The notes: generated by a model from the sequence alone, not told the origin. A stretch of 64,000 nt of DNA from an uncultured Clostridia bacterium (GCA_934149365.1 CAKPEI010000001.1:237601-301600); one strand, 5' to 3'. Shown: positions 27,233 to 38,645, counted from the first letter of the stretch. Translations and numbers: made by a program.

Positions 27233-27664
27233 ATGAAAAGAATAGTTGTTTTTTGTGTGTTAATATTATTAATAATTGCAGTATTATTAACATGTGCATA
27301 TATAATAAACAAAAATAGAGAATTAAAAATTGATATTGATTTTAGTAATGTTGATATGATTAAATGGCAAAAAGCATCTTTTTTAAGCTATGACATTGTA
27401 AATATAGAGGATGTAAATAGGATTGTTAGTATAGTAAATAAAATGCAAGGAAAATACACTGCAAAAGATGTAAATAAAGATAGTATACCAAATGGCATGT
27501 ATGAACTTGGATTTTACAAAAAAGATAAATGTATTTTTTATTTTACTGTGATTTCTGAAAATGCAATTAGAGTAAATGGAAAACGATTTAAGTTGGATGA
27601 AAAAGTAGATTTATCTACAATAGATGAGATTATAAAGAAAGTGGAAAAACAAAATGTAAAGTAG
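27233..27664 (+). CDS. Membrane-anchored hypothetical protein, paralogue B
   Basis: 143 residues with one N-terminal membrane helix (residues ~4-24, VVFCVLILLIIAVLLTCAYI) and a short extracytoplasmic domain homologous to that of the 25708 protein across its length (ends VDLSTIDEIIKKVEKQ). The Cys in the helix is not in a lipobox context. Ribosome site weak (AAGGTG about 10 nt upstream). Shares a GACAAAA-containing upstream element with its paralogue. Unknown function. Confidence 0.62.
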   Translation: MKRIVVFCVLILLIIAVLLTCAYIINKNRELKIDIDFSNVDMIKWQKASFLSYDIVNIEDVNRIVSIVNKMQGKYTAKDVNKDSIPNGMYELGFYKKDKCIFYFTVISENAIRVNGKRFKLDEKVDLSTIDEIIKKVEKQNVK

Positions 27665-27700
27665 TAATGTAGTAAAATGTAACTCGTACTTTTGATTTTC

Positions 27701-27860
27701 TTGTAATATTTTTAAATATATAGTATAATACTAAGCGTAGTAGTTTTAAGGATATTTGTAGTAATAACCTGTAAGCCATAAAATTAGCATTATACTATAT
27801 ATTTTTTTGTTATGACTTAGATGTTATTATTACACCTTCTAACTACTACAAAATTAGTAT
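27701..27860 (+). promoter_or_regulatory. pnp promoter and structured leader
   Basis: Promoter TTGTAA (27701-27706), 17 bp, TATAAT (27724-27729); start near 27736. The transcript's 5' end GTAGTAGTT (27737-27745) pairs with AACTACTAC (27841-27849) just before the AGGAGG of pnp. Inside, GTAGTAATAAC pairs with GTTATTATTAC and TAAGCCATAA with TTATGACTTA, giving one long imperfect hairpin. In E. coli a long pnp leader stem is cut by RNase III as the first step of PNPase autoregulation; this leader could serve the same way. That function is inference. Confidence 0.6.
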
Positions 27861-27875
27861 TTAGGAGGAATTTTT

Positions 27876-29981
27876 ATGTTTAGAGTTTTTGAAACAGAAT
27901 ATGCGGGAAGAAAACTTGTTATTGAAACAGGTAAAATGGCAGGACTTGCAAATGGTTCGTGCATGGTTAAGTATGGAGATACAGCCGTACTTGTAAATGC
28001 AACAATGTCAAAAGAGCCAAGAGATGGTATAGATTTTTTGCCACTTTCAGTAGATTATGAAGAAAGATTGTATGCAGCAGGTAAAATACCAGGGGGATTC
28101 TTAAAAAGAGAAGGAAAGCCAAGTGATAAAGCAATATTGGTATCAAGAGTTATAGATAGACCAATGAGACCTTTATTCCCAAAAGACTACAGAAATGACA
28201 CAGCTATAAATGCAATAGCTATGGCAGTAGATCCAGATGTACTTCCAGAAGTACCAGCTATGATTGGTGCGGCAACAGCTTTATTAATTTCAGATATACC
28301 TTTTACAAAAGTTGTTGGGGCAATCAAAGTAGGTTTAGTAGATGGTAAAATCGTACTTAACCCAGATTTAGCTCAAAGAGAAAAATCAGATTTAGATTTA
28401 ACTGTAGCAGCTACAGAAGAAAAAGTATGTATGATAGAAGCAGGTGCAAATGAAGTACCGGATGCATTGATGCTTGAAGCTATTAAAGAAGCACATAAAG
28501 AAATAAAGAAACTTACTAAATTTATGAAAGAAATTCAAAAAGAAGTAGGAAAAGAGAAAGCTTCATATAAATCATTTGAAGTACCAGAAGAGCTATATAA
28601 TGAAATATATAATGAGTTTAATCAAAAGGTATATGACGGAATGCAAACTACAGACAAAACAGTAAGAGATGCTAATATAGATAAAGTTACAGAAGAAATA
28701 AAGAATTGGTACATAGCAAAATATTCAGAAGAAGCTTATGAAGAAGCTAAGAAAGATATAGCTGAGATTATATACAGATTAGAAAAGAAAAACGTTCGTA
28801 AAATGGTTAAGGAAGAACATAAGAGAGTAGATGGAAGAGGAATGACTGAAATAAGACCGCTTTCTTGTGAAATAGATTTACTTCCAAGAGTTCATGGTAG
28901 TGCTTTATTTAACAGAGGTCAAACGCAAGTAATGTCTATAGTAACACTTGGACCAAAATCAGATGAACAAGCATTAGATGGGTTAGATGAGGAAACTTCA
29001 AAAAGATATATACATCATTATAATTTCCCACCATATAGTGTAGGTGAAGCAAGACCAACAAGAGGCCCAGGAAGAAGAGAAATAGGGCATGGTGCTTTAG
29101 CAGAAAGAGCTTTAGTTCCAGTTTTACCTAGTGTGGAAGAGTTTCCTTATGCTATAAGAGTGGTATCTGAAGTATTAAGTTCTAATGGATCTACATCACA
29201 AGGTAGTGTTTGTGGTTCAACACTTGCTTTAATGGCAGCTGGTGTACCAATAAAAGCTCCTGTTGCCGGTATATCTACAGGATTATTTACAGAAAACGGT
29301 GACACAAATGATTATGTAATGGTAACAGATATTCAAGGTATAGAAGATTTCTTTGGAGATATGGACTTTAAAGTTGCAGGAACTAAAAAAGGAATAACAG
29401 CAATACAAGTAGATATTAAAATAGACGGTTTGTCTTATGAGATAATCGAAGAAGCATTTGCTAAAACTAATGTAGCAAGACAATATATATTAGATGAAGT
29501 AATGTTAAAATGTATAGATAAGCCTAGAAAAGAAGTATCTAAATATGCACCTAAAATTGTTAACATGAAAATAGACCCAGAAAAAATAAGAGACGTAATT
29601 GGTGCAGGTGGTAAAGTTATTAATAAAATAATAGAAGAAACTGGTGTTAAGATAGATATTGAAGAAGATGGAACAGTATTTATATACGGAACAGACAAGA
29701 AAATGATTGATAGAGCATATGATATAATACAAGGTTTAACTCGTGATGTTGAAAAAGGCGAAGTGTACATGGGAAAAGTAACTAAATTATTCCCATTCGG
29801 TGCATTAGTTGAAGTGCTTCCAGGTAAAGAGGGAATGTTACACATTTCTAAAATTTCATCAGAGAGAGTTGAAAAAGTAGAAGATGTTTTAGAACTTGGC
29901 CAAGATATACTAGTTAAAGTAATAGACATAGATAAGGAACAAGGAAAATTCAGTCTATCTGCCAAAGATGCTTTAAATTAA
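27876..29981 (+). CDS. pnp: Polyribonucleotide nucleotidyltransferase (PNPase)
   Basis: Phosphorolytic 3'-to-5' exoribonuclease, 701 residues, normal length; degrades mRNA and processes stable RNA as a trimer. Two RNase PH cores: the first from GRKLVIETGKMAGLANGS, the second from RPLSCEIDLLPRVHGSALF with FNRGQTQVMS and GSTSQGSVCGSTLALMAAG. A KH domain follows (IRDVIGAGGKVINKIIEETG) and an S1 domain closes the protein (GKVTKLFPFGALVEVLPGKEG). ATG 27876 with AGGAGG. The usual upstream partner rpsO is not adjacent; pnp has its own promoter and leader. Confidence 0.97.
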   Translation: MFRVFETEYAGRKLVIETGKMAGLANGSCMVKYGDTAVLVNATMSKEPRDGIDFLPLSVDYEERLYAAGKIPGGFLKREGKPSDKAILVSRVIDRPMRPLFPKDYRNDTAINAIAMAVDPDVLPEVPAMIGAATALLISDIPFTKVVGAIKVGLVDGKIVLNPDLAQREKSDLDLTVAATEEKVCMIEAGANEVPDALMLEAIKEAHKEIKKLTKFMKEIQKEVGKEKASYKSFEVPEELYNEIYNEFNQKVYDGMQTTDKTVRDANIDKVTEEIKNWYIAKYSEEAYEEAKKDIAEIIYRLEKKNVRKMVKEEHKRVDGRGMTEIRPLSCEIDLLPRVHGSALFNRGQTQVMSIVTLGPKSDEQALDGLDEETSKRYIHHYNFPPYSVGEARPTRGPGRREIGHGALAERALVPVLPSVEEFPYAIRVVSEVLSSNGSTSQGSVCGSTLALMAAGVPIKAPVAGISTGLFTENGDTNDYVMVTDIQGIEDFFGDMDFKVAGTKKGITAIQVDIKIDGLSYEIIEEAFAKTNVARQYILDEVMLKCIDKPRKEVSKYAPKIVNMKIDPEKIRDVIGAGGKVINKIIEETGVKIDIEEDGTVFIYGTDKKMIDRAYDIIQGLTRDVEKGEVYMGKVTKLFPFGALVEVLPGKEGMLHISKISSERVEKVEDVLELGQDILVKVIDIDKEQGKFSLSAKDALN

Positions 29982-29997
29982 AGGTGGTTTAGAATAT

Positions 29998-30811
29998 ATG
30001 AAGGTATATGCATTTGTGGGACCTAGTGGAACACGGAAAAAGTCATCATGCACAGGAAGTAGCAAGTGAAAATGGAATAGACTATATTATAGATGATGCA
30101 ATTTTAATACATAAGAACAAAGTAATAGCAGGAAAATCTGCTAAAACAGAGCCAACAAAGATTGGTTCTGTTAAATCTGCTATTTTTAATGATACTGCTA
30201 AATGTGAGCTAATGAAAAGAGCAATAAAGAGCAGTAAAATAGATAAGCTATTAATTTTAGGCACATCAGATGGTATGGTAGAAAAGATAGCAGAGAATTT
30301 AGGATTACCTAAAATATCAAAAACGATATATATAGAAGAAGTTTCAACCAAGGAACAAATGGAAGAGGCAAGAAGAATGAGAATGGTTGAAGGAAAACAT
30401 GTTGTACCAGTACCAACTCTTGAGATAAAAGAACAATTTTCAGGATATTTTATGGATCCTCTTAAGATATTCGAAAAGAAAGATAAAAAGTATCATGAAA
30501 AAAGTATTATAAGGCCAACATTTAGCTATTTAGGTAATTTCTATATTTCAGATAAAGTAATTAAAGATGTAATAATGTATACTACTAAAGATATTGAGGG
30601 AGTGACAAGACTTATAAGGGTAAATATAGAAAAATTTATTGATGGTATTAATTTGTATCTAGATATAAATGTGCAGTATGGCTATAGTATACCTAAAGTA
30701 TCTAAAACATTACAAGATACCATTACAAAAGAAGTAGTGTATGCTACTGGAATAAATATTTTTGGTATTAATGTAAAGGTAAAAGGCATAGATATAGTAA
30801 AAAAAGATTAG
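29998..30811 (+). pseudogene. P-loop ATPase gene frameshifted in its Walker A motif
   Basis: Ribosome site AAAGGTGG and ATG 29998 begin K-V-Y-A-F-V-G-P-S-G-T. One base later than expected, in the +1 frame, the text continues G-K-S-H-H-A-Q-E-V-A and stays open to 30811. Removing C 30034 (in ACA-C-GGAAAA) gives an intact GPSGTGKS Walker A. So the gene is either inactivated at its ATP site or carries a sequencing error. The restored ~271-residue product is a conserved Clostridia hypothetical (VEGKHVVPVPTLEIKEQFSG, SIIRPTFSYLGNFYISD) whose C-terminal third resembles Asp23/YloU-like sequence (VYATGINIFGINVKVKGIDI). An internal ATG at 30008 has no ribosome site and would lack the P-loop start. Confidence 0.75.
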
Positions 30812-30824
30812 AATGTGATTGATT

Positions 30825-30857
30825 AAGGCTAAGACTACATAATAGGTCTTGGCTTTT
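30825..30857 (+). terminator. Terminator after the P-loop gene
   Basis: AAGGCTAAGAC (30825-30835) pairs with GTCTTGGCTTT (30846-30856, two G-T pairs) and runs into a T-rich stretch. Confidence 0.75.
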
Positions 30858-30896
30858 ATCTATATATTACTTTTTTGTTACATTTTACTATTATGT

Positions 30897-30925
30897 TTGA
30901 CACAAGATAGTGCATGTGATAGAAT
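30897..30925 (+). promoter_or_regulatory. Sigma-A promoter of the zinc-ribbon gene
   Basis: TTGACA (30897-30902), 17 bp, TAGAAT (30920-30925), 30 bp before the start codon. Confidence 0.75.
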
Positions 30926-30955
30926 ACGTTTGAATTTATATTAGGAGGGATAGTT

Positions 30956-31462
30956 ATGGATTTTATGAACAAAGTAACTGAAATATCAAAAAAAGTAGGA
31001 GAAGGCGCAGAAAAGACATATAAAGCAGTAGCTGACAAGTCTGGAAAAATAATAAAAGAAACACAAATGAGAGTAAAATCAAATGATAAAGAAAGTGAAA
31101 TAGATTTTATTATATTTGAAATGGGTAAAAAAATATATGAAAAATATAAATCTGAAGGTGAAGTTTGCGATATGTTTGCCAAAGATTGTAAAAAAATAGA
31201 TAAGTTAAACAAAGAAATAGATGAAATGGAAACACATATGCTATATTTAAGAAATCTTAGAAAATGTGCTAATTGTGGTGATATAATTGAAATTGAAAAT
31301 AAATATTGTCCAAAATGTGGAAGTAAGCAAAAAGCAGTAAAAATAAAAGAAGAAAAGAAAGAAGAAGTAGAAGAGTCACCAATAGATAGAGTTTGCTCAA
31401 AATGTGGTAAAATAGCACTAGATGATGAAAAGTTCTGTACTAATTGTGGAAATAAAATATAA
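30956..31462 (+). CDS. Double zinc-ribbon protein
   Basis: 168 residues, ribosome site AGGAGGG. The N-terminal ~110 residues are amphipathic and helical (VTEISKKVGEGAEKTYKAV; a likely coiled coil from IDKLNKEIDEMETHML). Two four-Cys ribbons follow: CANCGDIIEIENKYCPKCG and CSKCGKIALDDEKFCTNCG. Such zinc-ribbon proteins are common but functionally uncharacterised in Clostridia. The next gene, encoding a membrane-anchored protein, starts 12 bp downstream, so they probably form one operon. Confidence 0.78.
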   Translation: MDFMNKVTEISKKVGEGAEKTYKAVADKSGKIIKETQMRVKSNDKESEIDFIIFEMGKKIYEKYKSEGEVCDMFAKDCKKIDKLNKEIDEMETHMLYLRNLRKCANCGDIIEIENKYCPKCGSKQKAVKIKEEKKEEVEESPIDRVCSKCGKIALDDEKFCTNCGNKI

Positions 31463-31474
31463 TGTGAGGAATTT

Positions 31475-32200
31475 ATGAGAAGAAACGTTAGGAACAATGA
31501 TGAGGAAAAGCCAAAAAAAAATAGAAGATTTAACATACTTGATATAATTTGTCTAGTTATAATTGTTGCACTTATTGCAGTATATGCCCCAAGGGCATAT
31601 AGGCTTTATTTAGAAAGACAAGATAAGTTAAGTGAGGCCAAAAAAGATGAAGTTATAGAATACCCACTTGAGGTAAAACTTACAGAAGAAGATACAAAAT
31701 TCTTTACGCAGTTTTTTAAAGACTATGCAGTAGGAATAACATCTGGTGTAGATTTTACAGATGATATTACTGAAAAAGAAATGGTAGATTTTTCAAGAGC
31801 TGTACTTAGTGAAAAGTATTCTTCATCAGGGGTTATATCAAAAACTTCAATGGACTCAACTATAAAAAAATACTTTGATGTTTCTGATTTAGATTATAAA
31901 AAGCTAGGATATAAATCACTTGCTGTGTATAAAGAATATACTCCAAAAGAGATATATAATATAACAAAGCTTATGCAAAAAGAAAAAGATGGTGATATAT
32001 ATCTTGCGTATGTTGATACATTAGATAAAGAAGTAGCCAAAGAAGGAACATATAAACCAGAAGAAGTTAAAGAAAAATATATCTTTACTTTTAAAAAGAT
32101 TGAAAACAAGGAAGAAGAAAAAAATATATCTGAAGTAAAATATATAATTCAAAAAGTAGAAAAAGAACAAGTAACGCAGAGTGTAGAAGAAGGCACTTAA
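31475..32200 (+). CDS. Single-pass membrane protein of unknown function
   Basis: 241 residues. A basic head (RRNVRNN, K-P-K-K-N-R-R) precedes one membrane helix (residues ~22-43, LDIICLVIIVALIAVYA), followed by an extracytoplasmic Lys/Glu-rich domain with ITSGVDFTDDITEKEMVDF and KKLGYKSLAVYKEYTPKE. No family recognised with confidence. Probably co-transcribed with the zinc-ribbon gene. Confidence 0.65.
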   Translation: MRRNVRNNDEEKPKKNRRFNILDIICLVIIVALIAVYAPRAYRLYLERQDKLSEAKKDEVIEYPLEVKLTEEDTKFFTQFFKDYAVGITSGVDFTDDITEKEMVDFSRAVLSEKYSSSGVISKTSMDSTIKKYFDVSDLDYKKLGYKSLAVYKEYTPKEIYNITKLMQKEKDGDIYLAYVDTLDKEVAKEGTYKPEEVKEKYIFTFKKIENKEEEKNISEVKYIIQKVEKEQVTQSVEEGT

Positions 32201-32229
32201 AAATATTAAAGGGGAAGGGTTGTTTTAAA

Positions 32230-32313
32230 ATGCCGCATGAAAGATTACGAATAGATTTAGATTTTGTTAAGAAAATCGAGGTCCTTTTCACCCCTAAAAA
32301 TAAAGTAAAATAG
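32230..32313 (+). CDS. Possible 27-codon small ORF upstream of pyrG
   Basis: ATG 32230 to TAG, preceded by GGGGAAGGG at about 10 nt. The peptide is basic and starts MPHERLRIDLDFVKKIE. It lies between the 31475 gene and the terminator at 32322, so it could be a leader peptide or a gene remnant. Only a ribosome-like site and an open frame support it. Confidence 0.25.
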   Translation: MPHERLRIDLDFVKKIEVLFTPKNKVK

Positions 32314-32321
32314 TTATGTAG

Positions 32322-34000
<1,679 letters not shown>

Positions 34001-34053
34001 TATTACAAAAATATTACAAGTTACTAAACTAAAAAGAAAAGTAAATAAAAATA

Positions 34054-34299
<246 letters not shown>

Positions 34300-34330
34300 G
34301 CGCTAAAAATATAAATGCAATGAAAAAAAG

Positions 34331-34359
34331 TTGCAAAAATACGTATAATATGAAATAAT
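34331..34359 (+). promoter_or_regulatory. Proximal promoter of the prepilin-like gene 34398
   Basis: TTGCAA, 17 bp, AATAAT. The same arrangement, ending in TGA directly before a (A/G)ATAAT box, precedes the prepilin-like genes at 39253, 51259 and 61106, so it is a family-shared promoter. Confidence 0.6.
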
Positions 34360-34397
34360 ATATATTGTTTATTAAAGAAAAAATGGAGTGAAGGTAT

Positions 34398-35837
34398 ATG
34401 AAAACAAAAGTAAAATCAAGAAATGGAATATCACTAATAGTATTAGTAATAACAATAATTGTAATGATAGTACTTGCAGGAGCTATAATACTTGCGCTTA
34501 ATAATTCAGGAGTTATAGGTAAAGCTAGTATGAGCAGAGCCAAAAGTGATTTATCTACTTTGATGGAAGAGGTACAAGTAAAAGTGGCAGAAAGAAAACT
34601 AAATGGTTTGGATATAGATGGAAGGTATAAATTATCTGATTGGGGAATAGAGAATTCTACATATGAAAATAGAGTTATAATAGACAAAGGTAATTTAAGA
34701 GTATTAAATTTAGGTGAGGATGACGAAATAAAAAAGGCGGCAATAGAATTAGGAATTATTACAAATACAGCTAATGCAATACTTGAAAATACAACAGGAG
34801 AAAAATTAGTAGATTACAAAATATATGGAAATAGTGTGCAAAATGGAACTCCTTCCCCTGACAAACCAGTAGAAATAGAAAGCCTTGGGGATTTGGTAAC
34901 AGAGACTGGCGATGTAAATTATGGAAAGTATAAAATACCAATTAAAATGTCAGGTAAAAATTTGATTGATTACAAGAATTTTAAAAGTAGAAATCAATCT
35001 TTATATCCTCTCACAATAAATGAAGATGGATCTATCAATTATGAAGGAGATTATTATATAAAAGTTGATATTTCATTTTTGGAAAGTGGTAAAACATATA
35101 CATTTAATATGAAATATACCATGGATGGTGTAGAACCATCTGAAAAACAGGGAACGTATCAAATTTATTATGATGATGGAACCTATGATAGTTCATATTA
35201 TGGAAGTTCAATAGCAACTAATCCAGATAAAAAAATAACAAAATTACATTGCTATTTTAAAAGTGGATATACAGAAACATTTAGTGCAAAGCTATGGGAT
35301 ATACAACTAGAAGAGGCTACTCGAGCAACAAGTTATGAGACATATCAGTCTCCTATATTAACGTACATATATTTAAACGAACCACTTAGAAAAGTAGCTA
35401 ATTATGCAGATTATGTTGATTTTGGAAACAATAAAATAGTTAGACAAGTTGGAATTAAGAATACTGATTTTGTATTTTGGAACTACAAAGATAATTACTT
35501 ATACTTAACTAATAAGGGTATATTCGATGATAAATCAGAAGAAAGTGTTGTAGGAATGTCTGACAAATTCTTTTACTTTGACAAATTCCCCGGCAGTTCT
35601 AGGTATGATAGACTTTTAGTTGCAAAAGGAAAATATTATTTTGTTTGGGCTTGCGAGGAAAGTGAAAAAGAACAGTATATAAATTTACTTAAAGATACTA
35701 AAATACAATATCTGTTAAAAGTTCCAACCGAGGAAAATATTTCCCTTCCAGATGTATCAACACTTAAAGGTACAACAATTATATCAGTAATAGGGGAAAA
35801 CGGGGTAGGAGCTTCTAATATACTAGTTGAATATTAA
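34398..35837 (+). CDS. Prepilin-like protein with a phage-tail-like C-terminal region
   Basis: 479 residues. N-terminus: short basic leader, N-G, then ISLIVLVITIIVMIVLAGAI, a type IV prepilin-like hydrophobic helix with a possible G|I cleavage site but Val where the conserved Glu5 of true pilins sits. The helix continues into NNSGVIGKASMSRAKSD. From ~residue 135 the sequence resembles firmicute phage tail/minor structural proteins: YGNSVQNGTPSPDKPVEI, IPIKMSGKNLIDY, and IYLNEPLRKVANYADYVDF. This would put a phage-tail-derived (possibly carbohydrate-binding) module on a pilus-like anchor. Ribosome site GGAGTGAAGG. Preceded by leader element 1 and its own promoter. Confidence 0.75.
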   Translation: MKTKVKSRNGISLIVLVITIIVMIVLAGAIILALNNSGVIGKASMSRAKSDLSTLMEEVQVKVAERKLNGLDIDGRYKLSDWGIENSTYENRVIIDKGNLRVLNLGEDDEIKKAAIELGIITNTANAILENTTGEKLVDYKIYGNSVQNGTPSPDKPVEIESLGDLVTETGDVNYGKYKIPIKMSGKNLIDYKNFKSRNQSLYPLTINEDGSINYEGDYYIKVDISFLESGKTYTFNMKYTMDGVEPSEKQGTYQIYYDDGTYDSSYYGSSIATNPDKKITKLHCYFKSGYTETFSAKLWDIQLEEATRATSYETYQSPILTYIYLNEPLRKVANYADYVDFGNNKIVRQVGIKNTDFVFWNYKDNYLYLTNKGIFDDKSEESVVGMSDKFFYFDKFPGSSRYDRLLVAKGKYYFVWACEESEKEQYINLLKDTKIQYLLKVPTEENISLPDVSTLKGTTIISVIGENGVGASNILVEY

Positions 35838-35846
35838 GTTGTTAAT

Positions 35847-35877
35847 AAAAAGGACTCAATAAACTTGAGCCCTTTTT
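35847..35877. terminator. Bidirectional terminator
   Basis: AAAAAGGACTCAA pairs with TTGAGCCCTTTTT (one mismatch), giving T-runs on both strands between the convergent genes at 34398 (+) and 35879 (-). Confidence 0.8.
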
Positions 35878-35878
35878 G

Positions 35879-38515
35879 TTACATATGCATAAATTCATTT
35901 ATACTTATTTTTTTTGAAGTTTTATCTTCCTTTCTATAAAATACTTTACATAGTTCCATATATATAATAGGAATAAGAGATATACATATTGTTATTATCC
36001 ATTGATTTTTGGTCAAAACTACAACATCAAATATATTTGCTAGTGTAGGAGATAGTACGACAACTACTTGAAGTGCTATTCCAAATATAATTGCCAATGT
36101 TAGCCATAAATTATCAAAAGGTGAGTACTTAAATATAGAGTCATTGCTTTTTAAGTTATATGCCTGAACAAGTTCAAGTGTACCAAGTCCAACAAAAGCC
36201 ATAGTTCTTCCGGTAATTAAATCATAATTTGTTTCTCCTATGTAAAATAGCGCTAAATCAAGAAATCCTATTAGCATACCTTGTGTTACTATTTTTATAC
36301 CTAGTCCGTCTGAGAAGAACCCTTTTTTCGAGTTTATAGGTTCTTTATTCATAATATTTTTGTCACACTTTTCTAAACCTAGAGCAATAGCAGGAAGAGA
36401 GTCTGTTATCAAATTTATCCATAACAGGTGTATAGCAAGAAGAGGAGACTTCATTCCAAGAAGTATAGCAAAAAATATGGTTACAATTTCTCCTATATTT
36501 GTAGCTATTAAAAAGTGAATTGCCTTACGAATGTTGGCATATATATGTCTTCCTTCTTTAACCGCTTCTGTAATAGTTACAAAATTATCGTCAGTAAGGA
36601 CTATATCTGCAGCATTTTTAGCAACATCACTGCCAGACATTCCCATAGCGATACCTATATCTGCATTTTTTAAAGCGGGTGCATCATTTACGCCATCTCC
36701 TGTCATTGCTACTACTTTGTTTTGCGATTTAAACGTCTTTACAATTCTAACCTTGTGTTCTGGAGTTACTCTTGCAAATACAGAATATTTCATTATGTTT
36801 TTTCTAAGTAAGTTATCAGACATATTATCTAATTCTTTTCCTGTTATAGCTAAATCATTTCCCTTAAGTATACCTAAATTTTTGGCAATAGCAGTAGCAG
36901 TTAAAATATGGTCACCTGTTATCATAACGACTTTAACGCCTGCTGTGTTACATGTTTTAATAGACTCTTTAACTCCTTCTCTTGGAGGATCTATCATTCC
37001 TAAAAGTCCTGCGAAAGTTAGGCCATTTTCAATGCAAGATATGCTAGTTATATCTGGTTTACTAGTGCATTCTTTGTATGCTACAGCTATAACTCTAAGA
37101 GCCTTATTTGCCATTTTTTCGTTTTTCTTTAATATATTTTGTTTGTCAGAATAATACATTTCTGAGATACTTCCATTTTCATATTTATGAGAACACAAAT
37201 TTAAAAGTATATCCGGAGCGCCTTTTGTTATTATTAAATATTTACCATCTTTTTGAACAACAACAGACATTAACTTTCTGGAAGAATCAAATGGTATTTC
37301 ATCTATTCTAGGGTATTTAGCTTTAATAATATCAGGTAAAATATTACTAAATTTTGCATAGTTATATATTGCCATTTCTGTGGGTAATCCTGAAGCTTCA
37401 ATTCCTTTACTAGTTTTGATGTTTTTTACATTTGTACATAAAGAGGCATACTCTAAAAAAGTTTTGTTTGGTATAGTACTTTCTACAATTGTCATTTTGT
37501 TTTGAGTTAGAGTACCTGTTTTATCAGAGCAGATTATATTACTACAACCCAATGTTTCAACTGCGGGTAGTTTACGAACTATAGCGCTTTTTTTAGCCAT
37601 TTTAGTTATGCCAACGGACAATATGATAGTTACAATGGCTGGTAAACCTTCTGGGATTGCAGCAACAGCGAGCCCTACTGAAGTCATAAACATTTCAAAG
37701 ATACTTAAGTTTTTAAACACACCAAGAATAAATATAGCTACACAAATACATAAAGCGACTATTCCAAGTACCTGACCAACGTTAGATAGTTTCTTTTGAA
37801 GAGGTGTCATTTCATCATCTGATGTAATTATCATTTTCGCTATTTTACCAACTCTTGTATTCATGCCAACATTTACAACTATGCCAGTAGCATTACCATT
37901 TACAACCGTAGAAGAGGCAAATACCATATTTGCTATATCTGCAAGAGGAGTATCTAATTTCATTTTATACATTGCTTCTTTTTGAATAGGTAGGGCTTCG
38001 CCGGTCAAAGATGATTCATCAACTTGTAAGTTATTACAAGATATTAGTCTTATGTCAGCAGGAACTAAACAACCAGTTTCTAAAATTACAATGTCACCAA
38101 TAGTTAAATTTTCAGAGGGAATACTAGTTATATTGCCATCTCTTAAAACTTTACTTTGAGGAGAAAACATTTTTTTTAGTGCATCAATAGACTTTTCTGC
38201 TTTGCTTTCTTGTATTACGCCAAGAAGAGCATTAAAACAAACAATTGAAATTATTATAACGGAGTCTATGTAATCGTTAGATCCTTGAAGTTTAGAAGCT
38301 AAAGCAGATATAACAGCTGAAATTAAAAGAGTAATAACCATAAAGTCTTTGAATTGATTTATAAAACGAGCAAAAATAGAAATGCTTGGCTTATCATTTA
38401 ATTTATTTAAACCTATTTTCTTTATTCTTTTTTCACTTTCTTTTTTACTTATACCTTTGTTAATATTAGTGTTTAGTTTTTTGCATATTTCTTCTATAGT
38501 TAAACTATGCCACAT
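35879..38515 (-). CDS. Calcium-transporting P-type ATPase (P2A)
   Basis: 878 residues, integral membrane. Cation_ATPase_N is at the start (WHSLTIEEICKKLNTNINKG), then two helices, the actuator domain with DESSLTGEALP, M4 with VAAIPEGLPAIVTI (ion-binding, P2A type), the phosphorylation site CSDKTGTLTQNKMT, the KGAPD nucleotide-binding motif, MITGDHILTATAIA, the hinge MTGDGVNDAPALK, and C-terminal helices with LWINLITDSLPAIALGLE. Such pumps export Ca2+ from the cytosol. Start ATG 38515 with AAAGGAG. Monocistronic on the minus strand. Confidence 0.93.
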   Translation of the reverse strand: MWHSLTIEEICKKLNTNINKGISKKESEKRIKKIGLNKLNDKPSISIFARFINQFKDFMVITLLISAVISALASKLQGSNDYIDSVIIISIVCFNALLGVIQESKAEKSIDALKKMFSPQSKVLRDGNITSIPSENLTIGDIVILETGCLVPADIRLISCNNLQVDESSLTGEALPIQKEAMYKMKLDTPLADIANMVFASSTVVNGNATGIVVNVGMNTRVGKIAKMIITSDDEMTPLQKKLSNVGQVLGIVALCICVAIFILGVFKNLSIFEMFMTSVGLAVAAIPEGLPAIVTIILSVGITKMAKKSAIVRKLPAVETLGCSNIICSDKTGTLTQNKMTIVESTIPNKTFLEYASLCTNVKNIKTSKGIEASGLPTEMAIYNYAKFSNILPDIIKAKYPRIDEIPFDSSRKLMSVVVQKDGKYLIITKGAPDILLNLCSHKYENGSISEMYYSDKQNILKKNEKMANKALRVIAVAYKECTSKPDITSISCIENGLTFAGLLGMIDPPREGVKESIKTCNTAGVKVVMITGDHILTATAIAKNLGILKGNDLAITGKELDNMSDNLLRKNIMKYSVFARVTPEHKVRIVKTFKSQNKVVAMTGDGVNDAPALKNADIGIAMGMSGSDVAKNAADIVLTDDNFVTITEAVKEGRHIYANIRKAIHFLIATNIGEIVTIFFAILLGMKSPLLAIHLLWINLITDSLPAIALGLEKCDKNIMNKEPINSKKGFFSDGLGIKIVTQGMLIGFLDLALFYIGETNYDLITGRTMAFVGLGTLELVQAYNLKSNDSIFKYSPFDNLWLTLAIIFGIALQVVVVLSPTLANIFDVVVLTKNQWIITICISLIPIIYMELCKVFYRKEDKTSKKISINEFMHM

Positions 38516-38645
38516 AGTATCACTCCTTTATATGTTACACCACCATTATATTAAACAAGATAACTTGTATGTATGTTTGTACAATAAAAAATGTGTCAAA
38601 AAAAAGTAAGCTGGCATTTAATACATAAAGGGGGTAAATATATTG

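Noticed and set aside
30008..30037. ATG 30008 as the true start of the P-loop protein
   Set aside because: It lacks a ribosome site and loses the first part of the Walker A motif, which is present in the other frame from ATG 29998 behind AAAGGTGG.
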